Assembly (NCBI GenBank): GCA_021018995.1
Contig: CM037587.1
Location: forward strand, 59,308,104-59,372,103
DNA: 64,000 bases
Reading direction: 5' to 3'
Source: Chloranthus sessilifolius
Taxonomy: Eukaryota > Streptophyta > Magnoliopsida > Chloranthales > Chloranthaceae
The position numbers and the translations under genes are program-made. Position 1 is the stretch's first letter. The number at the start of each line of letters is the position of its first letter. Positions 45,991 to 58,135 of the stretch are shown piece by piece. The notes under the pieces are model-generated. The model searched no databases. It was not told the DNA's origin and saw nothing but the letters and a program-made list of their open reading frames with translations.

Positions 45991-47683
45991 TCAAATATCA
46001 GCGGCTTCTTGATATATTAGCCAAAAGGATCCAGTGTCCTTTGACTTAATGATCGGATCATAGTATGCCTGGTCTTCCAATAAATTCCATCGGTGCATAC
46101 TCAAAATCAAGGAAGCTGAACCTTTTCGACTCAATGCATCGGCCACTACATTCGCCTTGCCAGGATGGTATTGTATAGAGCAATCGTAGTCCTTGAGGAA
46201 TTCCATCCATCTGCGCTGTCTCATATTGAGCTCCTTCTGTGTGAACAGATATCGGAGGCTCTTATGATCGGTGAAAATTTCAAATGTTTCACCATACAAG
46301 TAGTGTCTCCAAATTTTCAAAAAAAAATGACGCCGCCAGTTCCAAGTCATGAGTCGGGTAATTTTTCTCGTGTTCTTTCAACTGTCTTGATCCGTAAGCT
46401 ATCACCTTCTTGTGTTGGTTGAGCACACAACCAAGGCCATTGTATGACGCGTCGCTGTACACTGCGTATCCTCCACTGCCTGAAGGAATTGCCAACACTG
46501 GAGCCGAAGTGAGTCTCGTTTTGAGTTCTTGAAAACTCTTCTCGCATGCCTCACTCCACTCAAACCTTGAATCTTTACGTGTCAGCTTCGTGAGAGGTCC
46601 CGATATCTTTGAAAACCCCTCAACGAAACGTCGATAATAGCCTGCTAAGCCCAGAAAACTTCGGACATCGGTCACTGTCTTTGGCTGCTCCCATTTAACT
46701 ACTGCTTCTATCTTTGCTGGGTCTACCGTGACACCGTGCTTCGAGACGACATGTCCCAAAAAGCTAACTTCTTCCAACCAAAACTCACACTTACTAAGTT
46801 TGGCGTACAATTGGTGTTCACGTAGCATTTGTAGAGCAATCCTCAAGTGTTCTTCGTGTTCTGTCTTGGATTTGGAGTATATTAGTATATCATCAACGAA
46901 CACTACCACGCAGGAGTCCAAGTGTGGTTTAAACACTCGGTTCATCAGATCCATAAATGACGCTGGAGCATTCGTTAATCCAAACGGCATCACAAGGAAT
47001 TCATAGTGTCCATACCGTGTCCGGAAAGCTGTCTTCTGTATGTCCTCTGCCTTGACTCGCAACTGATGATACCCAGATCTTAGGTCGATCTTGGAAAAAT
47101 ACCTTGCTCCTTGCAGTTGGTCGAATAGATCGTCAATTCTAGGCAAAGGGTAGCGGTTCTTCACAGTAAGTTTGTTCAATTGTCGATAGTCAATGCATAG
47201 TCGCATTGACCCATCTTTCTTCTTGACAAATAAGACCGGTGCTCCCCATGGAGACACGCTCGGTCTAACAAACCCCTTGTCCATTAGTTCTTGTAGTTGT
47301 TCCTTCAACTCCTTTAACTCAGCGGGAGCCATTCTATAAGGTGCTTTTGAAATAGGCTCCGTTCCTGGTGCTAAGTCAATGGCGAATTCTACTTCTCTTT
47401 CTGGAGGTAATCCAGGCAATTCTTCCGGAAACACGTCAGCGAAGTCTCGCACAATTGCTATCTCAGAAATGACGTTCTTTTCCTCCTTGTCCTCCTTTAA
47501 GAAAGCTAAGTATCCACTGCATCCCTTTCTGATCATTTTCTCGCCCTTCTGCTTTGAGATCAAGTGGGTACCTTGAAACCGAAATGATCTTCTTGTGTTG
47601 GGTCCGAAAATGACTACCTTGTTCTTGCAATCAATGGTCGCACAATCATAATCCATGCCAAGGATCACATCAAACCCTTGCAT
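45991..47683 (-). pseudogene. Reverse transcriptase-RNase H (C)
   Basis: A frame of 464 codons (47683-46289): [11 protein letters not shown] (protease end), [37 protein letters not shown], catalytic [28 protein letters not shown], and RNase [14 protein letters not shown]. At a run of eight A (46319-46326) the frame shifts into [20 protein letters not shown] and [15 protein letters not shown]. The protein is otherwise intact through RT, which makes C the youngest looking pol in the window. Confidence 0.9.
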
Positions 47684-47926
47684 GTCTAATGACTAACTTT
47701 GCTTCCAATTCATGCACTTCTAAGTCTTGAATCGCCACGACGATGGATTTGTAAGCTAACTCGTGTCTACTAACTCTCCTGAATAGACACGATAGGACGA
47801 AATCCAACGTCTCGAACAATCTTCATCTTCTTAGCAAAACGTGGAGTGAATGAGTGGGTAGACCCGGTCTATCAACACTCGGCGTCATGTCTAAATACAC
47901 TTCCTTCTCATACATAGTTAGAGTAC
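47684..47926 (-). pseudogene. Protease region (C), decayed
   Basis: After the putative intron: GTLTMYEKEVYLDMTPSV, then HSF..PRFAKKM-like residues in shifted frames. Catalytic Asp-Ser/Thr-Gly is not recognisable. Confidence 0.6.
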
Positions 47927-48081
47927 CTATAGTATACATACACACATACAGTAATTTACACATCAAAATGCACTCTCAGTTTATATTAAAAGAATCTACA
48001 CTATTCCTAATGCATGCACCTTTTTCCATCTAAAATTCTTTATGAAACGGAATTTTTCTTTAATAAAATAAAATTTCTCAC
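47927..48081 (-). other. Candidate spliceosomal intron between gag and protease of C
   Basis: Minus strand: CAAG|GTGAGAAATTTTATTTT ... GTATACTATAG|GTACTC. 155 nt, AT-rich, with a stop inside. Removing it joins the nucleocapsid frame (ending DVIQ) to the protease start (GTLTMYEKE) in one frame. Confidence 0.55.
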
Positions 48082-49300
48082 CTTGGATGACGTCGTGCAC
48101 ATTCCCTGCTTCCTGAGCAGTGACTGCATAGGCTCTCCCCCTAACAATCGGCTTCCTTGCTTGAATGGGTCGTGGTGCTGTAACTGAAGCCGTCTTGCCC
48201 TTGTCTGTCTCAGGGCAATCCTTGATCAAGTGGCCCACCTTGCCACATCGGAAACAACCTCTAGTTCCGATTCTCAGCCTGATCCTATGCGGCTTGCCAC
48301 ATCTGGCACACGTCTCTCGAGGTGCGGAAGATACGGTACGAGAACCCTGTGTGACAGTAGCGCCAGTAGACATGGCAGGGCTCTCATAGCGAAAAGGTCT
48401 CCCCGACGCAAGTAATGGAAACCTCTGTTGGTGTTGCTGTTGCGCCGGCCTTCCAAAACCTCCCTGAAACTGTGGTCTCTGACTCTGACCCACGAACCTC
48501 AGCTTTTTATTCACCGGTTCGTAGTTCCCCATCCTTCCGTGGTCAAGTCCTCTCTGTTGCTCTCTCTGTCTATATCTGTTTGTGTTCTCCTCTTCTACAA
48601 CCAATGCTTTGCTCATGACCTCTTCATAGGTCCTCAGTTGAAATGGAGCTACGCCTCCCCTAACTTCAGGCTTCAAACCTTGCTGAAACCTTTTGGACTT
48701 CATCACTTCAGTAGCGACGTAGTCCGGTGCAAAACGGGCAAGTCGTAGAAACTCTACCCCATACTCTCTGACTGTCATCCTCCCTTGTACTAGCTGTAGG
48801 AACTGAATCTCAAGCTGGTTCCTCACTACTTAAAATATTGTTTGTTGAATTCCTCAACGAATTCCTCCCAAGTCCAAGGCAACTCTGGGGTCTCGAGTCC
48901 CGAGTCCTTATCACGGACTTCCACCAAGGCCCGCCTCCCCATCCAACATGTAAGCTGCCCATCTTACGCCTCGTCTCCGTCTTAGTGCAAGTTAGCACGC
49001 TAAAGACTTTCTCCATCTCCATCAACCAATTCTCGCCGCCATCGTGTTGCACTTGAGAAAATGAAGGAGGTCTCATCCTCCTAAACTCTGAAAAGATGAG
49101 GGCACGGCAGATCCTGCGTGGTGTAGGTGTGGCTGTCATTCTCTTGACATGAGTGCAAAGGATGCTTGTTGTGCCATGGCGGTGCCATAGTCTCCATAGT
49201 GTGCATCATCCTTTGTCGCTCCTCTCTATCTTCTTGTCTTTCTCTCAATCTTTCTTGCTCTCTTAGATCTTGATCCTGATGATCTCGATCCTCTTCCTCA
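48082..49300 (-). pseudogene. Gag (C), Tekay type
   Basis: Two frames: 49139-48810 (FRRMRPPSFSQVQHDGGENW, LMEMEKVF) and 48826 onward (LEIQFLQLVQGRMTVREYGV, EFLRLARFAPDY, KRFQQGLKPEVRGGV), then the zinc knuckle CFRCGKVGHLIKDC (CX2CX4HX4C), preceded by CARCGKPH. The frames are shifted near 48820. Bases 49140-49300 hold a weaker N-terminus. Confidence 0.85.
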
Positions 49301-49512
49301 CGCGCACACTCGCTTCGGCCACGCCTCGTTACCTCCTAAAGGCACTCTATTGGTAGGGGAGATGAAATCATCTCCACTACGCAAACTCCTTTGATGGCCT
49401 CCCTTGGTGGCTCTCCTCTAGGCCGACATTGCGGTGCATTTGAAACTAAAGTTTCGTTAGCAGAAGCCCCTATGTTCTGACGAAAGAACCCTTGTCAGAA
49501 TTGCTAAAAGAA

Positions 49513-49529
49513 AATGGCTTTGATACCAA
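49513..49529 (-). other. Primer binding site, tRNA-iMet type (C)
   Basis: Minus strand TTGGTATCAAAGCCA, one base after the LTR. It matches TGGTATCAGAGC of the initiator tRNA-Met complement with one mismatch. Confidence 0.85.
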
Positions 49530-49530
49530 C

Positions 49531-52160
49531 TGTGACAGCCCGGATTTCGGCACCCCGAAACCCGCGCCATCAGCACGATCATCTTGACCGTGCCCCTCAA
49601 CTATGCACGGAACACTGTATATCAAGCATAAAATAAATAAGAACAACTTGCGGAATTTAAATCTACATAAAAACACTTCTCAAAAGTTCTACCCTCATGC
49701 TTCGCATGAAGGAGAACTGATCCAACCATCGATGATAACTATCATCATGGATGGTTCAGAAAGAATACTCGATATCCACATACACAAGGTTTAATCAAAA
49801 ACCGGGCTTGACATACCAAGCCGTACAATCTCCAACTAAAACTCCTCAAAGTTGCACAGAGTCCTCTAGAAGAAGTCCTCCGAGGTGGCTCTAACTCCTC
49901 GCCGGCCGCAAGGTCCGACTCACCGGGGTCAGCGTCTCCTGAAGCCTCGGCAGCTGCTAGTAGTGGACCTGCGACGTATAGTCTATAGGGTGAGGTACAT
50001 CCTAGCTCAATAGGGAACAGAACACGATTGAACATATAAAATATAACTCACATGTATTCTATGATATGCATGCATGATGTGTCTATGCATTTGTTGATGA
50101 AAAACAGTTAAAAATGCTTCAATTACTGGTAGATTTCTTATGTCTTTTAGTTAATCATGAATGACGCTGAGAAGGCCTAAAGCAAAACTTAAACTTCAAC
50201 TTAAATAATCCCCGAGCAATATAGCATCGAGCCCCGACGAGATACCCTTCATCGTCATCTATATAGACAGTTTTAAATGTATTCCCTGGGAATACCAATA
50301 GTACCCAAGCCCCTTTCCCCTGGGGATTGGTGGCGGGGTTTCACATCTCATCAACACCCCTGGGGTGTGCTTACTCTGTACGGATAAGCCTCCGTACTGG
50401 CCTACGGATTAGCCGCCGTATCGGTCACGGATATCCTGCCGCGTCAGTCGTGGTTATCCCGCCACGTCGGTGGGGTAACCTATCAAACCTCAAATAACAA
50501 AAATATCGGTGCCTTACATATAGTTATTCACCGTATAATTGTGCTATCTTATATCAGTTAGGCCTCATCAAGCATGATTCAATCATGGATACATCCCTGG
50601 GATGTATCCGTTCACTTGCATCACACCTGATGCCTTTACTTCTTCACTTCATCATGCCCTGGGGATGGTACATTTAAGATCTCTTATGAATGTCACACAC
50701 ACACTTTTCATAATCATTGAGTAGTAAAACATTTGAATTGAATTGATATCATTACATACATGCTCTTGTAAAATAAAGTACATGTTAGGTGTTCCCTACC
50801 TCAAGTCTTTAGTCGATCAATGCATCAAGGTCCCGCGTGGCTCCTTGTGCACTCGTTCTCACGCACACCTATGGTACCATATAACATGTGATACACATCA
50901 CAAAGGATGCTATAGAGAAGGTATAAGATCCCCCAAGAATCTTAAAGTCAAACCAAAAGTCAACATAGTTTACTACAGTCGATTAATCGAACTCCAAAAT
51001 CGATTAATCGAATCTGATTCGATTAATCGATTTCCAAAATCGATTAATCGAAAGTCAATATCGATTAATCGAAGCAATTTCGATTAATCGAAATTCTCCT
51101 TTTCGCAAAGTCCATTCTCAGTTCGAACAGTCGAATTGTCATTCGATTAATCGAATCCAATTTCGATTAATCGAAATTCTTCTTTTCGCAAAGTAAATTT
51201 ACTGTTCGAACAGTCGAGCTTTCATTCGATTAATCGAATCCAATTTCGATTAATCGAAATCCTTCTTTTCGCAAAGCAGACCCTTAGTTCGAATAGTCGA
51301 TTTTCACAAGTTGATTAATCGATTCCAAATCGATTAATCGAAACCAAAATCGATTAATCGAAATCCCATTTCGATTAGTCGATTTTTCCTTAAGTTATTT
51401 CCTCCAACCCCTGGGGTCCACTGGAGGTTCTCAGTCGATTAATCGATTCTCAAATCGATTAATCGAAATCCAAAGTCGATTAATCGAAATTCAATTCGAT
51501 TAATCGAAATCGGGGTCCTCTGACTCTTCAACTTCCTGGCCAATTTCGATTAATCGAAACCCAATTTCGATTAATCGAAATTGTCAGATTCAACCTTCCC
51601 AATCTTTTCTTTAATCTTTTCCATACTTTTTCTTCTATCTTTCTAAGCCATTATCCTATGATTTAACCCACATTTTTACTGCACTTAACCCCTATAATCT
51701 ATGCATCTTATTTACAAAAAAAATTTACCTTGGATAGACCTCAAGTTGATTTCTATCAATGGTTGGAAGGCTAGGGTTTCTAGCTTTGGTTCTAACGGAT
51801 CCTCATGCGTCAATCCCGCCTCTTTAATGCTTGACTCCTCTTCCAAAGCTTGCAATAACTCCTCTCTTACTCCTCTCTCTTTCTCTCTCTTCTTTACTTC
51901 TCTCAACCACCAAAACATGAAAGTTAGGGTTTTCAACCCTTTTTATCTTATCTCTTTTTCTCGGCGTGGAGCACATACACACTCATCAGTGTATGTAACT
52001 CTACAACTCCTCTATCTCTCCACTCTTCTACACTGATTCACACATCACTTCTGCTCATCTCACCTTAAGTTCATCAATGAACTATCTCATGGTCAAACCT
52101 AAGACCAATTGGGCACGGATCCCGAGGTCATAGTTCAATGTGATTTTTCGGGCTATTACA
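49531..52160 (-). repeat. 5' LTR of C
   Basis: 2,630 bp with about 20 TCGATTAATCGA motifs (50975-51590). Small length differences from the other LTR concentrate at CTG, CAG and CCTGG sites. Confidence 0.95.
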
Positions 52161-52165
52161 TTTTA
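52161..52165. repeat. Target site duplication of C (right)
   Basis: TTTTA, repeated at 39316-39320. Confidence 0.9.
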
Positions 52166-52244
52166 GTTTTCCAAATGCAGTATAATCCATCATTTATAAA
52201 TCTGTTTTCAAAACACAAATAAATCATGCACACTTAGAACAGCA
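52166..52244 (+). repeat. 5' LTR of A2, last part
   Basis: Continues the LTR after element C and ends around AGAACAGCA. Confidence 0.8.
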
Positions 52245-52253
52245 ATAAGTTTT

Positions 52254-52271
52254 TGGCGTCGTTGCCGGGGA
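52254..52271 (+). other. Primer binding site, tRNA-Asp (A2)
   Basis: TGGCGTCGTTGCCGGGGA, one mismatch from the tRNA-Asp complement. Confidence 0.85.
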
Positions 52272-52451
52272 ATAGATTTTAAAATTGGTAGACCTAAGTT
52301 TTTTTTTATTATTGATACATCAGTGCTAACTGTTCTATTGTTTAAATTTGTGCAGTTATTCCTATACATTTGCGCTTGGAATCTACTCTGTAAGGAATAC
52401 TGAAGGTTTGCTTTGCATAATTTTACTCTCTGTTTCTGTGTTGTATGTTTG

Positions 52452-53469
52452 TAGGAGGACTCTCAATCCTGAGATTGTCCCTCTGAATTTAGAAGTTGAA
52501 AGGCTACTAAGAACCAGACAAATATCACAGAATTTTGCTGAAACTGCTACTATGGGTGAGCAACCTAGACTTTTGAGAGATTACTTTGCACCTGGTGCAT
52601 ATAATTCCCCATTTTGTATCCAATTTCCTACTGTTGAAGGAAATTATGAGATCAAATCATCAACTATCCAAATGCTTCCTTCCTTCAATGGTTTGAGTAA
52701 GGAAGATCCATACAAGCATGTGGATGAATTCTTGTCTCTTTGTACCACGTTTAACATAGCTGGACTGGGTCCAGAGGCAACCAAGCTCAGGCTTTTTCCT
52801 TTTTCATTAAAGGACAATGCTAGAGCATGGCTGTCCATGTTGCCACCAAACAGTATTACTTCTTGGAATGATTTGCAATGTCAATTTTTAGCCAAATACT
52901 TCCCTATGTCTAAGACCAGTCAGTTGAGACAAAATATTGTTTCCTTGTTTCAACACTCAACTGAAACTTTTCATGAAGCATGGGAAAGGTTTGAAGAACT
53001 TTTAAGGCAATGTCCTCATCATCAAATTCCCTAATGGCAGCTTGTTCAAAGCTTCTATCAGGGAATTGATCAAAAGGGCAAGAATATGGTAGATTCTTCC
53101 TGTGGAGGCACCTATTTGCAAAAAATAGTTGAGGAGGTCTGGGACCTATTTGAAGTTATTGGTGAAAATTTAACTCAACAGGAATCTTTGTCAAGAGACA
53201 TTAAGAATCCTGCTCGGTTGAACAATCAGCAGACCACCAAGGGAAAGATTTATGAGGTGAATGAGTTGGAAACGAAGATGGATAATTTGACCACTAAGTT
53301 TGATAGATTGATGGACTCACTTAAAAATCCAATGGTTGTAAGAGTGGAGGAGGCATGTCTGATATGCCAGTCCCCTACTCATTCCCATGATCAATGTCCA
53401 GCTGCACCACAGTTCCTAGATCTAGTGGTGGAGCAAGCTCATGCTGCCCAATCGTTTGGACAGATGTAA
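52452..53469 (+). pseudogene. Gag (A2)
   Basis: RRTLNPEIVPLNLEVERLLR, MGEQPRLLRDYFAPGAYNSP, LRLFPFSLKDNARAWLSMLP and HEAWERFEELLRQCPHHQIP are open to a TAA at 53032 (CAA in A1). The frame continues with YLQKIVEEVWDLFEVIGEN and an intact CX2CX4HX4C knuckle, CLICQSPTHSHDQC. A start upstream of MGEQ is likely because those residues are conserved in B. Confidence 0.9.
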
Positions 53470-53560
53470 TCTAATGAATATGCCGCACCACAGTTCCCAG
53501 ATCTAGTGGTGGAGCAAGCTCATGCTACCCAATCGTTTGGATAGATGTAATCTAATGAAT
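53405..53560 (+). repeat. Short tandem duplication inside gag (A2)
   Basis: Same two-unit repeat as 7556-7712 in A1. Confidence 0.8.
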
Positions 53561-53871
53561 ATGCATGGAGAGGACACCCCAATTTAAGGTGGAGCTAGGG
53601 AAATTATCAATCACAACAACATCAACAACCAAAGAACCAAATACCTTTCAAAACTGCGTAGCCTTACCAGTAGATTTTTTATACCAAGCCAAATTTTCAG
53701 CTGCCCATTCCACAACAGATGGCACAACCTGTGTAGCAATCTGCTCCAGTTCAAACCCCTTCCAGATCCCCTTCTTTTGAAGACCAAGTTCTAACTGCAC
53801 TCCATAATTTAGGGTCTTTAACTCAGACTATAAACTTTCACAGTCAGAGTATAAAGAAGATTTAAGAAACA

Positions 53872-54881
53872 TTGGGTCAACTTTCAAATACTTTGGCCAA
53901 AAGAGAGGAAGGCAGGTTACCCAGCCAACCCTTGAACAATCCTAAAGGACAGTTCATGGTTGGAGATGACTCTGTTTCACATGAAGAAGTAAAAGCTATC
54001 ACTACTTCGAGAAGTGGAAGAGTTGTAAATAACAGTGTGAATCCTGAAAAAGAAGAAGAAAAAATTGAGGAAACTGCGAGAAACATGCAGCAGGAGCAGC
54101 ATGATGTTAGCATTGGGGGTACTGATGTACCTCAGAAAAATCAAAAAAATGAAAAAAAAACTATGGTGATGATTCTAAAGCTATAAATGAAGGACCAGTT
54201 CCTCATTTACCATTTCCCCATGCCATAAAATATGCATCCCCTTTTGATAAAGGGAATACAAAAGTAGACGAAATGATAGAGACTTTCAAGCAAGTCAAGA
54301 TAAATCTACCTTTTCTTGATGCAATCAAACAAGTCCTAGCATATGCAAAATTTTTGAAAGATATTTGCACTCACAAAAGACAATCTAGGATACAGTTATC
54401 CAAGAAGGTCTTTGCTGTGGAAAGAGTTAAACAGGTTTTGTCCATTACCACACCTCCTAAACTTCAAGATCCTGGAATCCCCACAATCCCTTGCATTATT
54501 GGAGAACATACCATTGAAAAGGCTTTATTAGATTTGGGTGCTAGTGTCAACCTGCTTCCATATTCTATATATGAGAAACTAGGTTTGGGAGAGTTAAAAC
54601 CCACTCATGTGGTGTTACAACTAGCAGACAGATCTAAAAGAAAGCCAGTTGGGATGATTGAGGATGTATTGGTAAGGGTAGATAAGTTTTTCTACCCTGC
54701 TGATTTTTTGGTATTGGAAATGGAACCTACAAAAAGCAGATCTTCCATCCCTGTCATTTTGGGGAGACCATTCCTGGCTACAGCCAATGCTTACATTCAA
54801 TGCAGGTCTGGTATTATGAAAGTGTCTTTTGGAAATATGAAGGTAAAGTTAAATATTTACAATGCAATTACACAACCTTAA
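53872..54881 (+). pseudogene. Gag-protease linker and protease (A2)
   Basis: The linker MGQLSNTLAKREEGRLPSQP runs to a frameshift near 54170. The protease frame (54273-54881) has ALLDLGASVNLLPYSIYEKL and IPVILGRPFLATANAYIQC. It continues past the A1 deletion to VKLNIYNAITQP. Confidence 0.9.
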
Positions 54882-55001
54882 TTCAGTTCTGAGGAATGTT
54901 TTTTTGTTGATTAGTTGGATGAACTAGTAGAAGAAACTTTACCATAGTTTTTACAGTGTGAAGATTTAACCACAGATTTTGAAGATGTTTAGAGAAATGT
55001 T

Positions 55002-56790
55002 ATGGAAGAGATAGTTTGTGCCTCAAAGTCTGAGGAGGTTAATGCTGTGCAAGTAACTCATGATCAATCAGCAAGGTTTTCTTCATGGAAACCTGCTGTT
55101 CTTCCCCTTCCACAAACAGCCAAGGTGCCTCTGTTACCTTCTTTTCTCAGCCCACCTGATGTAGAGCTGAAACAGTTACCAGAAAATTTGAAATATGTGT
55201 TTTTAGGAGACCATAAAACATTGCCTGTGATTATTTCTTCTTCCCTCACTGAGGAGCAGGAGGAAGAGTTGTTGATTGTATTGAAACAGCATAAGAGGGC
55301 AATTGGCTGGACTATTGCTGATTTGGGAGGAATCAGTCCAGCTGTTTGCATGCATAAAATTCACTTAAAAGAAGATGCAAAACCTTCTAGAGAAATGCAA
55401 AGGAGGCTGAATCCTCATATGCAAGAAGTGGTCATGAAAGAGGCTGTTAAGTTGTTGGATGCAGGGTGGAACCTACACAGGTGGTACCTAAGAAATCGGG
55501 GATTACTATGGTAAGCTTAGATTTTGGTGAGCTCATTTCAACCAGACAAACAACTGGTTGGCGGGTTTGTATTGATTACAGAAAGCTCAACACAATGACC
55601 AGAAAAGACCATTTCCCTCTTCCATTCATTGATCAAATTTTAGATAAGCTAGCAGGAAAAGCTTATTATTGTTTTCTTGATGGTTACTCTATTTACAACC
55701 AGATTCCTGTGTATCCACAAGATCAGGAAAAGACCACATTCACTTGCCCCTTTGGCACTTTTGCCTATAGGCGGGTGCCTTTTGGTCTTTGTAATGCTCT
55801 TGCTACCTTTCAAGGATGTATGTACTCCATTTTCTCTGATATGATTGACCAATTTATGGAGATTTTTATGGATGATTTTTCAATATATGGAGACAGTTTT
55901 GCCTAGTATTTACATCATCTCAGCTTGGTGTTACAGAGATGTGAGGAAACCAATTTAGTTTTGAGCTGGGAGAAGAGCCATTTCATGGTCACCCAAGGCA
56001 TTGTCCTTGGCCATGTTGTCTCCCACAAGGGCATTGAGGTGGACAGAGTAAAAATTGATTTAATTGCACATTTGCCTCCTCCTAAAACTGTTAAGCAAAT
56101 CATAAGTTTTCTGGGGCATGCCGAATTTTACAGGAGGTTCATTAAGGACTTCAGTAAAATATCCAAGCCTCTTTGCCATTTATTGTGCCAAGATATTCCG
56201 TTTGTTTTCAATAATGAATGCCTTAAGGCATTTGAATACTTAAAAAATTGTTTGATTTCAGTTCCAATACTACAGTCTCCAGATTATTCACTGCCTTTTG
56301 AGCTGATGTGTGATGCATCAGATTATGCTTTGGGAGCTGTTCGTGGGCAGAGAAAGGATAAGCTGCCTCATGTCATAGCTTATGCCAGTAGATCGATGAT
56401 TGATGCACAACTCAATTACACAACAACAGGGAAAGAGCTGCTGGCAGTTGTTTTTGCCTTGGAGAAGTTCAGGTCATATGTTTTGGGTTCACAAATTGTG
56501 GTGTTCACTACCACTCAGCCCTGAAATACCTTCTGTCTAAGAAGGATACCAAACCAAGATTAATCAGGTGGATCCTCCTATTAAAGGAGTTTGATTTGCA
56601 GATTAAAGATAAAAAGGTTGTGGAAAATGTGGTGGCTGACCACCTGTCTAGAATTCTGTCTGCTGAGATTGATAGGTTGTCTATCAATGAATCTTTCCCT
56701 GATGAGCAACTTTTTGCTACCAGTGTACATACCCCTTGGTTTGCAAATATAGTCAACTTTTTAGCTACTGGAAGGACCCCTCAACACTAG
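55002..56790 (+). pseudogene. Reverse transcriptase and RNase H (A2)
   Basis: Frames 55002-55514, 55466-55906, 55925-56524 and 56596-56790. Contains WRVCIDYRKLN, DHFPLPFIDQ, FGTFAYRRVPFGLCN, catalytic FMDDF, FLGHAEFYRRFIKDF, LMCDASDYALGAV and TGKELLAVVFALEKF. Breaks: a deletion near 55466, TAG near 55905 (CAG in A1), and loss of a base in TTCACTACCACTCAG near 56508. Confidence 0.9.
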
Positions 56791-56796
56791 AATAAA

Positions 56797-58020
56797 ATGG
56801 ATAAAGATCTTTTCTTCTCAAAGGTTAAACATTTTATTTGGGAGAATCCTTATCTGTTCAAGATTTGTGCAGACCAAATAATTAGAAGATGTGTCCATGA
56901 AGAAGATTTCCATAGCATACTTTCCATGTGTCATGAATAGGCCTGTGTAGGTCATTTTAGTGGCAACAAAACTGTTGCAAAAGTTTTGCAATGTGGATTT
57001 TATTGGCCCACACTCTTCAAAGATCAAAGATGTAAGTCTTGTCGTCAATTGTGAGATTGGGCAAAGATTTCAAGAGAAATTCAATGCCTTTACAGCCTAT
57101 TTTGGTAGTGGAATTGTTTGATATTTGGGGGATAGATTTTATGGGACCTTTTCCTCCTTCAAATGGTTTTAATTTCATCTTAGTAGCTGTGGATTATGTA
57201 TCCAAATGGGTTGAAGCCACAGCCACTAAAACCAATGACCACAGAATTGTCCTGAAATTCTTAAAGGACAACATCTTTTCTAGGTTTGGTTCCCCCAGAG
57301 CCATTATCAGTGATGGGGGAAGCCATTTTTGTAACAAGCATTTTGAAGTTCTATTGAAAAAGTACTCTGTGACTCTCAGAGTAGCTACTCCGTATCATCC
57401 ACAGACCAGTGGACAAGTGGAGATTTCCAATAGAGAAATCAAACATATACTGGAAAAGACTATGAAGAAGGACAGAAAAGATTGGTCCCTTAAACTGAAT
57501 GATGCATTGTGGGCATATAGGACAGCCTATAAAACCCCAATTGGCATGTCCCCATTCAGATTGGTCTTTGGTAAAGCATGCCATTTACTAGTGGAGTTAG
57601 AATATAAGGCCTTTTGGGCTATTAAAACCTTGAACATGGATCTTACTACTGCTGGTAATCACAGGAAACTGCAGCTTGCTGAGTTGGAGGAGCTGAGGAT
57701 GGATGCATACACCAATGCAAGATCTTACAAAAAAAAAAGTTAAGGCTTTATATGACAAAAATCTGTTGAGAAAAGAGTTCATAGCTGGCTCTAAGGTATG
57801 GCTATTCAACTCAAAACTTAAGTTTTTTCCTGGAAAGTTGAGATCCAAATGGGAAGGGCCATATACTATCATTCAATCATCTCCTTCTGGGGCTGTTGAA
57901 ATTATGGACCCAAGTGATGGGAGAACCTTGAAAGTAAATGGTCAAAGGCTCAAACCATGCATTGAAAATACCTTGGAGCCTGTGCTGACCATCTATCATC
58001 AAGAGCCTCCACAAATCTGA
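56797..58020 (+). pseudogene. Integrase (A2), full length but broken
   Basis: Integrase zinc region with a TAG near 56938 (CAG in A1) and a rearranged CKSCQNC region near 57030, then intact [33 protein letters not shown] and [18 protein letters not shown] run of A near 57729-57738 shifts the frame into the C-terminus ([20 protein letters not shown]), ending at TGA 58018-58020. No chromodomain. Confidence 0.9.
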
Positions 58021-58135
58021 TGATAAACAACTGTATCATATGTATTTTAATTGTGTTTGTTTGGTAATTTTTGCGTAGTTTTATTTCTCTCTGTTGTAGT
58101 CATGTTTTACACTCAATTTGAGAAGTTTATAGTAT

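Larger units (their letters stand above)
39321..52160 (-). mobile_element. Complete Tekay/Del chromovirus C, nested in the A2 5' LTR
   Basis: 12,840 bp flanked by TTTTA target duplications (39316-39320 and 52161-52165). Plus-strand ends are TGTGACAGCC...GGCTATTACA. On the minus strand: 5' LTR 52160-49531, tRNA-iMet primer site, gag with zinc knuckle, protease, RT, RNase H, integrase, chromodomain, palindrome cluster, extra ORF, purine tract, 3' LTR 41888-39321. Many indels break the frames. Confidence 0.95.
33014..57904 (+). repeat. Duplicated block, copy II
   Basis: This corresponds to 1-13001 of the window with a few percent differences. It is interrupted by element C (39321-52160) and lacks the RNase H array. 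The left border is exactly the LTR start TGTTAATC inside element D. Confidence 0.85.

Noticed and set aside
51701-52036. Plus-strand 111-codon ORF in C LTR
   Set aside because: Broken in the other LTR copy, no homology, and located in LTR sequence.
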